From the NCBI RefSeq assembly GCF_001887355.1, contig NZ_MPIN01000023.1:26202-90201 (forward strand): a DNA stretch of 64,000 bases, read 5' to 3'. Position numbers and translations under genes: made by a program. This document shows positions 1 through 8,708 of the stretch, in pieces. The notes beneath the pieces are model-generated. The model was given only the letters and a program-made list of their open reading frames with translations. It was not told where the DNA came from and did not search any database. The stretch comes from Cystobacter ferrugineus. Its GTDB lineage: Bacteria; Myxococcota; Myxococcia; Myxococcales; Myxococcaceae. The stretch's first letter is position 1. Every line of letters starts with the position of its first letter.

Positions 1-433
1 CATCGTCGGGCCCGAGGGGGCGCCAACCTGGGGGCGGTGGCGTGGCCAGGAGCGCGTCACCAGCCCTCCTTACGTGCTCCTCATGGGTTGTTGGGGTGAA
101 GGCAGTCCACGAGCCGAGTGCCTTCGCAATCTTGAAACGGTTTGCGTCGTCCAGCACGGCCGGCCAGCCGTCGGGGAGACACTCCAGCAGTTCACGCACG
201 AATTGACCGCGCACCAAACGTGTAACCTTGCGGCTTCGCTCAGCTTCGGCGACCAACCCGCTGAACACCTGCACTGCCGCGATGTCATCAGGGCCAAGCT
301 CGTCCGCCAGTTCCACCAACGAAGCGGTAGGGCGCGCCTCGGCGAAGGCGGTAAGCGAGTCGTAGCCGCGCTCGCGGACCCGCTCGTACAGACGCGTTTT
401 CACGTTGCCCTGCCAAGCACGTCCGTCGCTCAT
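1..433 (-). CDS. DUSAM domain protein, partial at window edge
   Basis: The frame begins with ATG at 433 and reads left through at least 144 codons to the window edge, ending in WRPLGPDD. It is a close paralogue of the complete protein at 8705-9178, sharing the stretches RLYERVRE, YDSLTAFAEARP and DDIAAVQVFSGL, so probably only about a dozen residues are missing. The family (DUSAM, named from Stigmatella and Myxococcus) has no assigned biochemical function. Its ATG overlaps the TGA of the toxin gene upstream (ATGA at 430-433), so the two are almost certainly translationally coupled. In a toxin-then-small-protein pair this position is the usual one for immunity, but that role is inferred only from the arrangement. 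Confidence 0.75.
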   Translation of the reverse strand, partial: MSDGRAWQGNVKTRLYERVRERGYDSLTAFAEARPTASLVELADELGPDDIAAVQVFSGLVAEAERSRKVTRLVRGQFVRELLECLPDGWPAVLDDANRFKIAKALGSWTAFTPTTHEEHVRRAGDALLATPPPPGWRPLGPDD

Positions 434-1889
434 CGCCCTCTCCAAGAAGTGAAGTTCATCGGGATGCCATAGCGCTTCATATAATACGTGACGATGTCCA
501 GGACCTCGTTCCGCGTCAACATCCGGCCAGCCCTGGTCTCGGCGTCGAGCAGCACCTTCATGATCATCCGGTTCCATTCACCCGGCCAAGTGCGCCCCAG
601 CTTCCAGTCACCACCGCCGTGGATGGCCTCATGGTGCGCCTGCTCCAGCTTGACGCAGAACTGGTCGATGTCCATCTCGCCGGTGAAGCCGCGCCTCTCG
701 AACCACTCGCGAAACTCTTTCGGCATGACGTGGTGCCGCGGCGGCTCGGCCATGCCAGCCCCAGTCTTGCCCATCTCGTGCATGGCCCCCACCTCGGGCC
801 CTTCTCCCAGCGCCTCACGCACGCCCCTCGGCAGCTCGCCGTGCGCCCGCGCCAGCATCACCTGGCCCGCCTCGATCCGCACGGCGGCGCTGACAACAGG
901 CACGGAGAGGACGCCCGCTCGCACCAGGTGGCGCATCCTCTCCACCCACTCGGCCGACACCACCACCCGCGTGCCCATCATCACGCCGTCGCCGCCTACC
1001 GCCAGGCCGATGCCGACCAGGGCGGGAGCGGACGGAGGCACCGAGGGCAGCGAGAACCTCATCGTCGAGAGCATCGTGGCCGTTTCGATGGCCTCCTTGA
1101 GCACCAGCGCTTTCTGGAGGTTCTCCGCCGCCACGCGCATTCTCTCCACCGTGGCCGCGAATTCCTCCGTGAGGTGGCCTACCAGCGGGGGCACGTCTCG
1201 CGCCGCGGCCTCCACCTGCCCGTGCTCCCGGGAGGAGAGTGCCGTCATGGCGGGCTCGAGCATCTCCTGCCAGCGCCACATGTCCGCGAACATCCTCTCC
1301 ACGCTGTAGTAGTGCTGGGTGCACACGGCGTCGGCGAGGTGGAGCAAGTCGACCCAGGCGGCGAGCAGGAGCGAGCCGAGCATGGCAACCTCGAGCCGTG
1401 GGCCGGCGAGGCGCAGCAGGGCGAGCTGCATGTCCGGGTCCTCCACCTCCGCAGCGGAGTGGGCCAGCCGGGTGGCGGCCGCGAGTTCGGCGTCCATCCA
1501 CCGCAGTTGCGCGGCGCCGTAGTCCACGTAACGGACGAAGACGCCGTTGCCTCCGCCAACGCCCCGCCCATGGGCCTTGAGTCTGGAGAGCTCGGCGGAG
1601 ATGCGGCGGGTGGAGCCAGACACTTCGCGAAGGGCACCGCGAAACGCCAGTTGAGCCGCGAGCGCCCTCTGCCGCGCCTCGCGCGCCGCACTGTCCGTGC
1701 TCACTACCACCTCCTCACGCGAGGCCCGCCGCCGGTGCACCCGCTCTGGCATCCCGGACTCAGGTGTTGAGACGAGGAGGTGGGAAGACCCATGCCGGAC
1801 GATGCGGAGAGTGACACGCAGCCGGTGGACAGCAGGACCAGAGCGAGCAGAAGGCCCACCCACCGGGCCCGGAGCAAGTCAGCGCGCAT
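430..1889 (-). pseudogene. SitA-like lipoprotein toxin (DUF2380 type) with a frameshift
   Basis: From ATG at 1889 the frame encodes a lipoprotein signal (hydrophobic run, then lipobox LSTGC) and stops near 1704. The body lies in another frame, from about 1730 to 430, starting around REEVVVSTDSAAREARQ and running to a C-terminal domain with AHHEAIHGGG and a conserved GRTWPGEWNR segment. In the DUF2380/SitA-like family, as recalled, these are one continuous protein, so one base has been lost (or two gained) between about 1715 and 1760. SitA proteins are outer-membrane lipoprotein toxins delivered to neighbouring cells by outer-membrane exchange. The His-rich C-terminal block could be a nuclease of HNH-like type, but this is not proven. 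The gene could be a pseudogene, a sequencing error, or the body could be made from an internal start without a lipid anchor. Confidence 0.7.
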
Positions 1890-1972
1890 TGTCCACCCCC
1901 CAGGTCCATGTCGAATCCGCGCGACTCGGCCGTCAAGTGCGCCTCCGCGAGTTTAAACAGTGGCCCAAATAC

Positions 1973-1994
1973 ATCGCAACGGTAGCGTTGCGAT
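1973..1994. promoter_or_regulatory. Palindromic operator candidate for the adjacent TetR gene
   Basis: Eight-base perfect inverted repeat ATCGCAAC / GTTGCGAT separated by six bases, ending 28 bp before the TetR start. It lies between the divergent toxin and TetR genes. TetR dimers typically bind such sites, so autoregulation and perhaps control of the divergent toxin promoter are inferred. Confidence 0.6.
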
Positions 1995-2022
1995 TCTTCT
2001 GGAGGCCCGTTACTTCACGCTC

Positions 2023-2673
2023 ATGAGGAGCAGAGGCAAAGCGGAGCCCAGGCCCCCACCCCGGCCCAAACAGCTTCGCGGCGAGGACCTCGAGAAGAAG
2101 GTGCTCGAGGTCGTGTTGAGCGAGCTGGACCGGGTGGGCCACGAGAAGCTCGCCATCGAGCAGGTCGCCGCGCGAGCGGGCGTGAACAAGGTCACGCTCT
2201 ACAGGCACTGGCCCACGAAGCTGGAGCTCAGCCGGGCCGCGGTGCTGCTCGTCGCGGGGGAGACGCCGTCCCAGCCAGATACCGGGACGCTCCGGGGTGA
2301 CCTCCTCGAACAGTTCCGCGCTTTGCGCGCACAGGCCCGCGAGCCCTCACGCCGCGCGGTCTTCCGGTTGCTGTTCGATGCGCGACCGGGAGATCCCATC
2401 GGGGAACTCGTGCATGAGATCCGGAAGGAGAAGGATGCCCAGGTGATGCGCATCTACGAGCGTGCCATCGAGCGCGGCGAGCTGCGGCCGGACGCCGACC
2501 CCCGGCTCATCCATGGTCTGCTCTTCGGCGCCATGCTCGGCTTCGAGCTGCTCCGCTGGGGTGACGAGGAGGGCGCGCCCCTGGAAGCCGTGATCGATCT
2601 CGTGCTCGTCGGCGTGCAGCCCCCTCCCAAGTCGGAGCAGCGCCGCCCGGCACGTCGTACGCACGCTCGCTGA
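2023..2673 (+). CDS. TetR/AcrR family transcriptional regulator
   Basis: A 216-residue repressor. The helix-turn-helix lies at about residues 45-65 (LAIEQVAARAGVNKVTLYRHW), the standard TetR N-terminal DNA-binding unit, followed by an all-helical ligand-binding half and a basic Arg-rich tail. The start at 2023 was preferred to an upstream in-frame ATG at 1960 because the upstream start would lie inside the palindrome's flank and adds residues not typical of the family. No efflux or enzyme gene is directly beside it: the divergent neighbour is the SitA-like toxin and the next gene downstream is treZ, 147 bp away. The ligand cannot be predicted. Confidence 0.9.
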   Translation: MRSRGKAEPRPPPRPKQLRGEDLEKKVLEVVLSELDRVGHEKLAIEQVAARAGVNKVTLYRHWPTKLELSRAAVLLVAGETPSQPDTGTLRGDLLEQFRALRAQAREPSRRAVFRLLFDARPGDPIGELVHEIRKEKDAQVMRIYERAIERGELRPDADPRLIHGLLFGAMLGFELLRWGDEEGAPLEAVIDLVLVGVQPPPKSEQRRPARRTHAR

Positions 2674-2820
2674 TCCAGGATTCGGCCAGGCAAGCCAGGG
2701 CCCAGCGGAGGTATACCCTACCCGCTCGCCCGCTGGGGTGACGTAGGGGACGAGGATTCCCTCTCATCATGACGCGACCCACCCTTGGGGCCGAGGGGCC
2801 AATTGCGAAGGGAGGGGTGC

Positions 2821-4701
2821 ATGACATCCACGGAGAGCCGGCACCCCCTGGGGACGCATGTCCTGGGGAAGGGCCAGACGCGATTCCGGGTCTGGGCGCC
2901 TCGCCGCCGCCGGGTGGACGTCTGTCTGCAGGAGGCAGCGGGCGTGCGCTACCTGCCGCTGGAGCCTCGCCCGCGGGGCTACTTCGAGGGCATCCACCCC
3001 GTCGTTCCAGGCAGCCTCTACAAATACCGGCTGGACGGTGGAGAGTGCTTCCCGGATCCCTGCTCGCGCTTCCAACCCCAGGGGCCCCATGGTCCCTCGC
3101 AGGTGGTGGACCCCACGAGCCATGCCTGGAAGGACATGGACTGGAAGGGCATCACCCTCGAGGGTCAGGTCCTCTATGAGCTGCATCTGGGCACCTTCAC
3201 CCCCGAGGGCACCTATGCCGCGGCGGCCCGCAAGCTGCCGCTGCTCAAGGAGCTGGGCATCACCACGCTGGAACTGATGCCGCTGCACACGTGCCCGGGC
3301 CGCTTCAACTGGGGCTATGACGGCGCGCAGCTCTTCGCCCCCCACCCCGCCCATGGCGGTCCCGACGAGTTACGGCGGCTGGTGGACGAAGCCCACCGGC
3401 TCGGGCTCGGCATCATCCTGGACGTCGTCTACAACCACCTCGGTCCGGACGGGAACTACCTGGCCCAGTTCTCCCAGGGCTACTTCAATCCGAAGTACCC
3501 CAACGAGTGGGGAGACCCCACCAACTTCGATGACGGAGAGGCCGCGGGGCCCTCGCGCGAGTTCTTCATCCAGAACGCCTGTTATTGGGTGACCGACTAC
3601 CACTTCGACGGGCTGCGCCTGGACGCCACGCAGAGCCTGTATGACGCCTCACCCCGGCACATCGTGGCGGAGCTCGTCGAGCGGGTGCGCGAGGCGGCCG
3701 GCAAGCGCCAGGTGCTCATCATCGGGGAGAACGAGCCCCAGGACGTGAAGCTGGTGACGCCCCCGGCGAAGGGTGGCCACGGCGTGGATGCGCTCTGGGT
3801 GGATGACTTCCACCACACGGCGAAGGTGGCGGCCATGGGCCGCGCCGAGGCCTACCTGCAGGACTACTGCGGCAGCGCCCAGGAATTGCTGTCATGCGCG
3901 CTGCGCAATTCCCTGTTCCAGGGCCAGTACTACCAATGGCAGAAGAAGCCGCGAGGCACGCCGCTGCTGCACACGCCCGCGCCCCAGGTCGTCTTCTATC
4001 TGCAGAACCATGATCAGCTCGCCAACGCGCTCAAGGGCGAGCGGTTGCACCAGCAGACGGGGCTCGCGCGAGCCCGGGCGCTCACCACGCTGCTGCTCTT
4101 GCTGCCCCAGACCCCCATGCTCTTCATGGGCCAGGAGTTCTTCGCCTCCTCGCCCTTCCTCTACTTCGTGGACCACAAGCCCGAGCTGCAGGAAGTGGTG
4201 CGCAAGGGGCGCAACGACTTCCTCTCCCAGTTCGCCAGCGCCCGTCACGCCCTGGAGCAGGAGGGCTACCAGGTCCCCTTCGGCGAGGAGGCCTTCCGGC
4301 GCTCCAAGCTCGACTGGAGCGAGCGGGAGCGGAACGCGGAGGCGCTCGCGCTCCACCGGGATCTGCTGAAGCTGCGGCGGGAGGATCCGGTGTTCGCGGC
4401 CCAGGACATGGCGCGACTGGCCGGCGCGGTGTTGTCGAAGGAAGCGCTGGTGTTGCGCTATTTCGGAGGCGAGTGGGAGGGCGACCGGCTGCTGCTGCTC
4501 AACCTGGGCGCGGAGCTGGAAATGGCCCCGTGCCCCGAGCCGCTGTTGGTGGCGCCCCCGGGAAATAAGTGGCGCCCGCTCCTGGCTTCTGAGCACGTCC
4601 GCTACGGTGGCATGGGAAGTCCTCCGTTCGCGGAGGATGGCCGCATCCGAATTCCCGGACAGATGGCGCTCGTGCTCACGAGCGAGGAGGAGACGAAGTG
4701 A
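2821..4701 (+). CDS. treZ: Malto-oligosyltrehalose trehalohydrolase
   Basis: A cytoplasmic GH13 enzyme that releases trehalose from maltooligosyl trehalose, the second step of the TreY-TreZ route from glycogen. It has 626 residues. An N-terminal beta-sandwich (LGTHVL..TRFRVWAP) precedes the barrel, which carries the nucleophile Asp in RLDAT (about D268), the acid/base Glu in IIGENE (about E303) and the Asp of NHDQ (about D398). The stretch SPFLYFVDHKPEL is typical of TreZ and separates it from branching enzymes. The gene overlaps the next one by 4 bp (GTGA), so the two glucan enzymes form an operon. No TreY or TreS gene is in the window. A branching-enzyme relative is the main alternative. 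Confidence 0.87.
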   Translation: MTSTESRHPLGTHVLGKGQTRFRVWAPRRRRVDVCLQEAAGVRYLPLEPRPRGYFEGIHPVVPGSLYKYRLDGGECFPDPCSRFQPQGPHGPSQVVDPTSHAWKDMDWKGITLEGQVLYELHLGTFTPEGTYAAAARKLPLLKELGITTLELMPLHTCPGRFNWGYDGAQLFAPHPAHGGPDELRRLVDEAHRLGLGIILDVVYNHLGPDGNYLAQFSQGYFNPKYPNEWGDPTNFDDGEAAGPSREFFIQNACYWVTDYHFDGLRLDATQSLYDASPRHIVAELVERVREAAGKRQVLIIGENEPQDVKLVTPPAKGGHGVDALWVDDFHHTAKVAAMGRAEAYLQDYCGSAQELLSCALRNSLFQGQYYQWQKKPRGTPLLHTPAPQVVFYLQNHDQLANALKGERLHQQTGLARARALTTLLLLLPQTPMLFMGQEFFASSPFLYFVDHKPELQEVVRKGRNDFLSQFASARHALEQEGYQVPFGEEAFRRSKLDWSERERNAEALALHRDLLKLRREDPVFAAQDMARLAGAVLSKEALVLRYFGGEWEGDRLLLLNLGAELEMAPCPEPLLVAPPGNKWRPLLASEHVRYGGMGSPPFAEDGRIRIPGQMALVLTSEEETK

Positions 4702-6734
4702 CCGCTGCGACTGAAAGCCCCACCCTGCCCCGGTTGTCCTTCTCCTGGCCCGAAGGCGCGGACTTCACGGAGCTGCTTCCGCGCGAGTGGCTGGTGACCA
4801 ACGGGCGCGGCGGCTATGCCTCGGGCTCGCTTTCGGCGTGCAACACGCGGCGCTACCACGGGCTGTTCATCCCCGGCCTGGAGAAGAAGGGCCGCACGGT
4901 GATGCTGGCGCGGCTCAACGAGGAAGTGCTCGTGCGGGGCCAGACGTACCGCCTGGACACGGAGCAGTGCGCGGACGGCAACCACGTGACGGGGGGCGCG
5001 CGGCTGCTGCGCGGCTTCCACCTGGAGGGACTGGTGCCGCACTGGCTCTATCAGCTCGGCGAGGCGCGCCTGCAACGCAAGCTGACGCTCGTGCATGGCG
5101 AGAACACGCTCGTCGTGGTGTGGGAGCACCTGTCGGGGCCCGAGGTGGGGCTGCGGCTGAGGCCCTTCCCCGCCCTGCGCATGCACGACGACAAGTTGCA
5201 CACCACCCTGCTGGAGCCCACGGTGTTCCTGTCGAGCTCGCGGGTGGAGCTCCGGGCGAGCGAGGGCGCACCGCCCATGCGCATGCGCCTCTACTCGTCC
5301 GCGCCGGCGCCCTTCGTGGGGTTGCGCGAGACGAGCGCGCCCCAGCTCTACACGGTGGAGCGGTCGCGCGGGTATGACCACTTGGAGACGCTGGTGAGCC
5401 CGGGCTACTTCGATTGCACGTTGCGCCCGGGCGAGCGCCTGGCGATGTGCGTCACCACGGAAGACGCCGCGGTGCTGGAGCGGGACCCCCACGAGACGTT
5501 CTCGCTGGAGTACGAGCGCGAGCGGCGGCTGCTGGTGCAGGTGCCCCCGGCCGCGCGCACGGGGGTGTCGGCGCGGCTGGTGCTCGCGGCGGATCAATTC
5601 ATCATCGCGCCCACGCGTTCCACGGACGAGGCCTGGGCGCGCGCGGTGGGCCAGGACGTGCGCTCGGTGATCGCCGGCTACCACTGGTTCACCGACTGGG
5701 GCCGCGACACGATGATCTCCCTGGAGGGGCTGACGTTGAGCACGGGCCGCCACGCCACGGCGGCGGCCATCCTGCGCACCTTCCATCACCACGTGCGCGA
5801 CGGCCTGTTGCCCAACCTCTTCCCCGAAGGCGAGTCCGAGGGCCTGTACCACACCGCGGACGCGACGCTGTGGTTCTTCCATGCCGTGGACCGCTACCTC
5901 CAGCACACGAAGGACGAGCAGTTGTTGCGCGACTTCTATCCGACGCTGACGGGCATCATCACGCACCACCAGAAGGGCACGCGCCACAACATCCGCGTGG
6001 ACCCGAAGGATGGGCTGTTGAGCCAGGGCGAGGAGGGCTACCAGCTCACGTGGATGGACGCGAAGGTGGACGGCTGGGTGGTGACACCCCGGCGAGGCAA
6101 GGCGGTGGAGCTCAACGCGCTGTGGTTCAACGCCTTGCGGCTGATGGTGGAGTGGTCCGAGCGGCTGGGCGAGGACGCGCGGCCCTACGCCGCGGCGGCG
6201 GAGCAGGCCCACGGGAGCTTCAACCGGCGCTTCTGGAACCCAGCCACCGGGTGCCTGTTCGACGTGGTGGATGGCGAGGGCGGCAAGGATGACCCCGCGG
6301 TGAGACCGAACCAGGTGTTCGCGATCTCGCTGAAGAACCCGGTGCTGCGGCGGGACAAGTGGGAGCCGGTGATGACGAAGGTGCACGAGCAACTGCTGAC
6401 GCCGGTGGGCCTGCGCAGCCTCGCGCCCGGGCACCCGGACTACAAGCCGAACTACGATGGCGACCTGCGGGCGCGCGACGCGGCGTACCACCAGGGCACC
6501 GTGTGGGGGTGGCTCATCGGCCACTACGTGGACGCGACGCTGAAGCTGAGCGAGGACAAGCGGGACGCGCGGGCCGTGCTCGAGGGCATGAAGCAGCACC
6601 TGGAGCACGCGGGCGTGGGGCAGATCAGCGAGATCTTCGATGCCACGGAGCCCTTCCGGCCCCGGGGCTGCATCGCGCAGGCCTGGAGCGTGGCGGAGAC
6701 CCTGCGCGTCTTCCTGAAGACGGACGTGCCCTGA
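4698..6734 (+). CDS. Glycogen debranching enzyme (amylo-alpha-1,6-glucosidase)
   Basis: A 678-residue protein starting at GTG inside the treZ stop codon. The N-terminal domain begins near residue 27 with the family hallmarks REWLVTNGRGGYASG and NTRRYHGL. The (alpha/alpha)6 catalytic part starts about residue 325 and contains FTDWGRDTMISLEG, GLLPNLFPEG and the C-terminal RDAAYHQGTVWGW. This matches bacterial GDE/amylo-alpha-1,6-glucosidases, which hydrolyse alpha-1,6 branch stubs of glycogen. Together with TreZ it would channel glycogen toward linear maltodextrins and trehalose, an osmolyte and spore protectant. Confidence 0.9.
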   Translation: MTAATESPTLPRLSFSWPEGADFTELLPREWLVTNGRGGYASGSLSACNTRRYHGLFIPGLEKKGRTVMLARLNEEVLVRGQTYRLDTEQCADGNHVTGGARLLRGFHLEGLVPHWLYQLGEARLQRKLTLVHGENTLVVVWEHLSGPEVGLRLRPFPALRMHDDKLHTTLLEPTVFLSSSRVELRASEGAPPMRMRLYSSAPAPFVGLRETSAPQLYTVERSRGYDHLETLVSPGYFDCTLRPGERLAMCVTTEDAAVLERDPHETFSLEYERERRLLVQVPPAARTGVSARLVLAADQFIIAPTRSTDEAWARAVGQDVRSVIAGYHWFTDWGRDTMISLEGLTLSTGRHATAAAILRTFHHHVRDGLLPNLFPEGESEGLYHTADATLWFFHAVDRYLQHTKDEQLLRDFYPTLTGIITHHQKGTRHNIRVDPKDGLLSQGEEGYQLTWMDAKVDGWVVTPRRGKAVELNALWFNALRLMVEWSERLGEDARPYAAAAEQAHGSFNRRFWNPATGCLFDVVDGEGGKDDPAVRPNQVFAISLKNPVLRRDKWEPVMTKVHEQLLTPVGLRSLAPGHPDYKPNYDGDLRARDAAYHQGTVWGWLIGHYVDATLKLSEDKRDARAVLEGMKQHLEHAGVGQISEIFDATEPFRPRGCIAQAWSVAETLRVFLKTDVP

Positions 6735-6877
6735 GCCCCACCCCTGCCCTCCTCGACCGCCCTGCTCCTCTGGCGGTTGCCACGGGCTCGATCAGACCAT
6801 GCTAGAAAGTGGGGCCGCCGGAGACCCGGCCCCCGTCCTCGCCTCGGCGTCTCCGCGGCCATCGAGAGGAACACATC

Positions 6878-7180
6878 ATGTATGGTCTGATCGGAAGGAT
6901 GATCGCCGCACCGGGCAAGCGGGACGAACTGCTCGCCGCGCTGAACGGCAGCACCGGGCACATGCCCGGATGCCTCAGTTATGTCATCGCGCTCGATCGC
7001 GAGCACCCGGATGCCCTCTGGGTCACGGAAGTCTGGGACAGCGCGGAGAGCCACAAGGCGTCCCTGTCGCTGCCCGAGGTGCGCGCGGCGATCACCAAGG
7101 CCCGGCCGATCATCGCCGGGTTCGATAACCGGGTGGAGACGATCCCCGTCGGCGGGGTGGGCCTGGCGAAGGCGACGTAA
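6878..7180 (+). CDS. Antibiotic biosynthesis monooxygenase (ABM) family protein
   Basis: A 100-residue protein of the dimeric ferredoxin-like ABM fold. It shows the family pattern of a first strand (YGLIGRMIAAPGKRDELLAAL), a central CLSYVIALDREHPDALWVTEVWDS block and a C-terminal helix/strand. Members include quinol monooxygenases (YgiN type) and enzymes with unknown substrates. The start ATG at 6878 follows a GAGAGGA ribosome-binding site. It is preceded by 143 bp after the debranching gene and is probably a separate unit. The substrate cannot be inferred. Confidence 0.85.
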   Translation: MYGLIGRMIAAPGKRDELLAALNGSTGHMPGCLSYVIALDREHPDALWVTEVWDSAESHKASLSLPEVRAAITKARPIIAGFDNRVETIPVGGVGLAKAT

Positions 7181-7216
7181 CGCTCTGGCGGGTGAGGGAT
7201 CCATCGATTCACGACG

Positions 7217-7234
7217 CGACCAGGCACCTGGTCG
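7217..7234. promoter_or_regulatory. Perfect 18-bp inverted repeat
   Basis: CGACCAGG / CCTGGTCG with a two-base centre, 37 bp downstream of the ABM gene and 68 bp before the acetyltransferase start. It is too tightly closed for a good terminator hairpin and lacks a clear T-run, so it looks more like a repressor site. Which protein binds is unknown. Confidence 0.4.
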
Positions 7235-7301
7235 TTCATTAGTGGTTGATTTCCCAGAACGGGCGATAGAGGCGCCGCCGTGCGGCGCTACCCTCCTGGG
7301 C

Positions 7302-7862
7302 ATGGCACGAACCGAGAAGGAGAAGATGCTCGCGGGTGAGCTGTATGTCGCGGCGGACCCGGAGTTGGTGGTCGGGCGAGCCCGTGCCCGCAAGCTGCTG
7401 CGCGCCTACAACCAGTCCACCGAGGAGGAGCTGGGGCAGCGCGAGACCCTGCTCTCCCAGCTCCTGGGCGCGGTGGGCCCGGGGGTGTGGATCGAGCCAC
7501 CCTTCTTCTGTGACTACGGCGAGCACATCCGGCTGGGCGCTCGCGTGTACATGAACTTCCAATGCGTCATCCTCGACTGCAATCTGGTGACGTTGGGAGA
7601 TGACGTGTTCCTGGGCCCTGGCGTGCACATCTACGCGGCCACCCACCCGCTGGACCCGGACGAGCGAATCAAGGGCCCCGAGCTGGGACGCCCCGTCACC
7701 ATTGGCGCCAAGGTATGGATTGGCGGTGGGTCCATCATCTGCCCGGGGGTGACGATCGGCGAGGGCTCCACCATTGGCGCGGGCAGCGTGGTGGTGAAGG
7801 ACATTCCCCCCTACGTCTTCGCCGGGGGCAATCCCTGCCGCGTCATCCGCAACCTGCGCTGA
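7302..7862 (+). CDS. Maltose/galactoside O-acetyltransferase family (left-handed beta-helix)
   Basis: A 186-residue hexapeptide-repeat transferase that would move acetyl from acetyl-CoA to a sugar hydroxyl. The N-terminal Mac domain (EKEKMLAGELYVAADPEL) is followed by hexapeptide coils from about residue 75 (IEPPFFCDYG, IRLGARVYMNFQ) to 175. The catalytic His is in IYAATHPLD, and VWIGGGSIICPGVTIGEGSTIGAGSVV ends the helix. Its closest known relatives are Maa and LacA; the real acceptor is unknown. The next gene starts 9 bp downstream. Confidence 0.9.
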   Translation: MARTEKEKMLAGELYVAADPELVVGRARARKLLRAYNQSTEEELGQRETLLSQLLGAVGPGVWIEPPFFCDYGEHIRLGARVYMNFQCVILDCNLVTLGDDVFLGPGVHIYAATHPLDPDERIKGPELGRPVTIGAKVWIGGGSIICPGVTIGEGSTIGAGSVVVKDIPPYVFAGGNPCRVIRNLR

Positions 7863-7871
7863 GCATCTCGT

Positions 7872-8708
7872 ATGACAGGAATTGATTCGGAGGTTCCTCC
7901 GCTGGCGCGCGAGTGGGCGGCGCGCTTCGCCAACTTCGAGCAGGTTCGAGCGGTGGCGCTCGGTGGCTCCTGGGTGACGGGGTCCGCCGATCCGCTCTCG
8001 GACCTGGACGTGATCGTCTATGCGAGCCCTCCACCTCCCGCCGAGGCACGACGCGCCCTCATCCTGCCCACCGCGCGGCGGGCCGAGATCGACAACACGT
8101 TCTTCGGCACCGGCGATGAATGGATCGACCAGAGCGGCCAGGGCGTGGATGTGGCCTACTGGAGCCCGGAGTGGATGGAGGACCAGTTGGAGCGTGTCCT
8201 CGTGCGCTTCGAGGCGTCGCTCGGCTACACCACCAGCTTCTGGCACACGCTGAGGAACTCACGCGTGCTCTTCGACAGGACGGGATGGCTCACGCGACTC
8301 CAGGAGCAGGCGCGGCTGGCCTACCCGGAGCCCCTGCGCCGCGCCATCGTGGAGAAGAACCATCCGGTGCTGCGGAGGAAGCTGGCCTCGTACCTGGAGC
8401 AGATCGAACTGGCGCTGCGCCGGGCGGACCCGGTGAGTGTGCAACACCGGGTGACGGCGGTGTTGGCGAGCTACTTCGACATCCTGTTCGCGCTAAACCG
8501 CGTCCCGCACCCGGGCGAGAAGCGACTGCTGGCGCACGCGAAGCGGATATGCCCGAAGCGGCCACCCGAGTTGGAAGCCCAGGTGGAGGCAGTGATTCGC
8601 TCGGTGGGCTTCCCCGCGCAGGATCTGCTATCCAACCTCCATGCACTGCTGGATGGACTGGACGCGTTGCTGGAATCCGAGGGGTTGCTCTCGAACTGGA
8701 ACGCATGA
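7872..8708 (+). CDS. Nucleotidyltransferase-fold protein (DUF4037-like)
   Basis: A 278-residue protein with the DNA polymerase beta-type nucleotidyltransferase core: GGSW (31-34), then GSADPLSDLDVIV with the metal-binding pair D44 and D46, and a later acidic position in QGVDVAYWS. The C-terminal part is helical, as in aminoglycoside adenylyltransferase-like and DUF4037 proteins. It could adenylylate a small molecule or a protein. It lies 9 bp after the acetyltransferase and its TGA overlaps the start of the DUSAM gene, so the three form one transcript. Confidence 0.75.
   Translation: MTGIDSEVPPLAREWAARFANFEQVRAVALGGSWVTGSADPLSDLDVIVYASPPPPAEARRALILPTARRAEIDNTFFGTGDEWIDQSGQGVDVAYWSPEWMEDQLERVLVRFEASLGYTTSFWHTLRNSRVLFDRTGWLTRLQEQARLAYPEPLRRAIVEKNHPVLRRKLASYLEQIELALRRADPVSVQHRVTAVLASYFDILFALNRVPHPGEKRLLAHAKRICPKRPPELEAQVEAVIRSVGFPAQDLLSNLHALLDGLDALLESEGLLSNWNA

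Noticed and set aside
4602..6608. An open frame of 668 codons opposite the debranching enzyme gene
   Set aside because: Arg/His/Val-rich shadow; the plus-strand enzyme has all family motifs.
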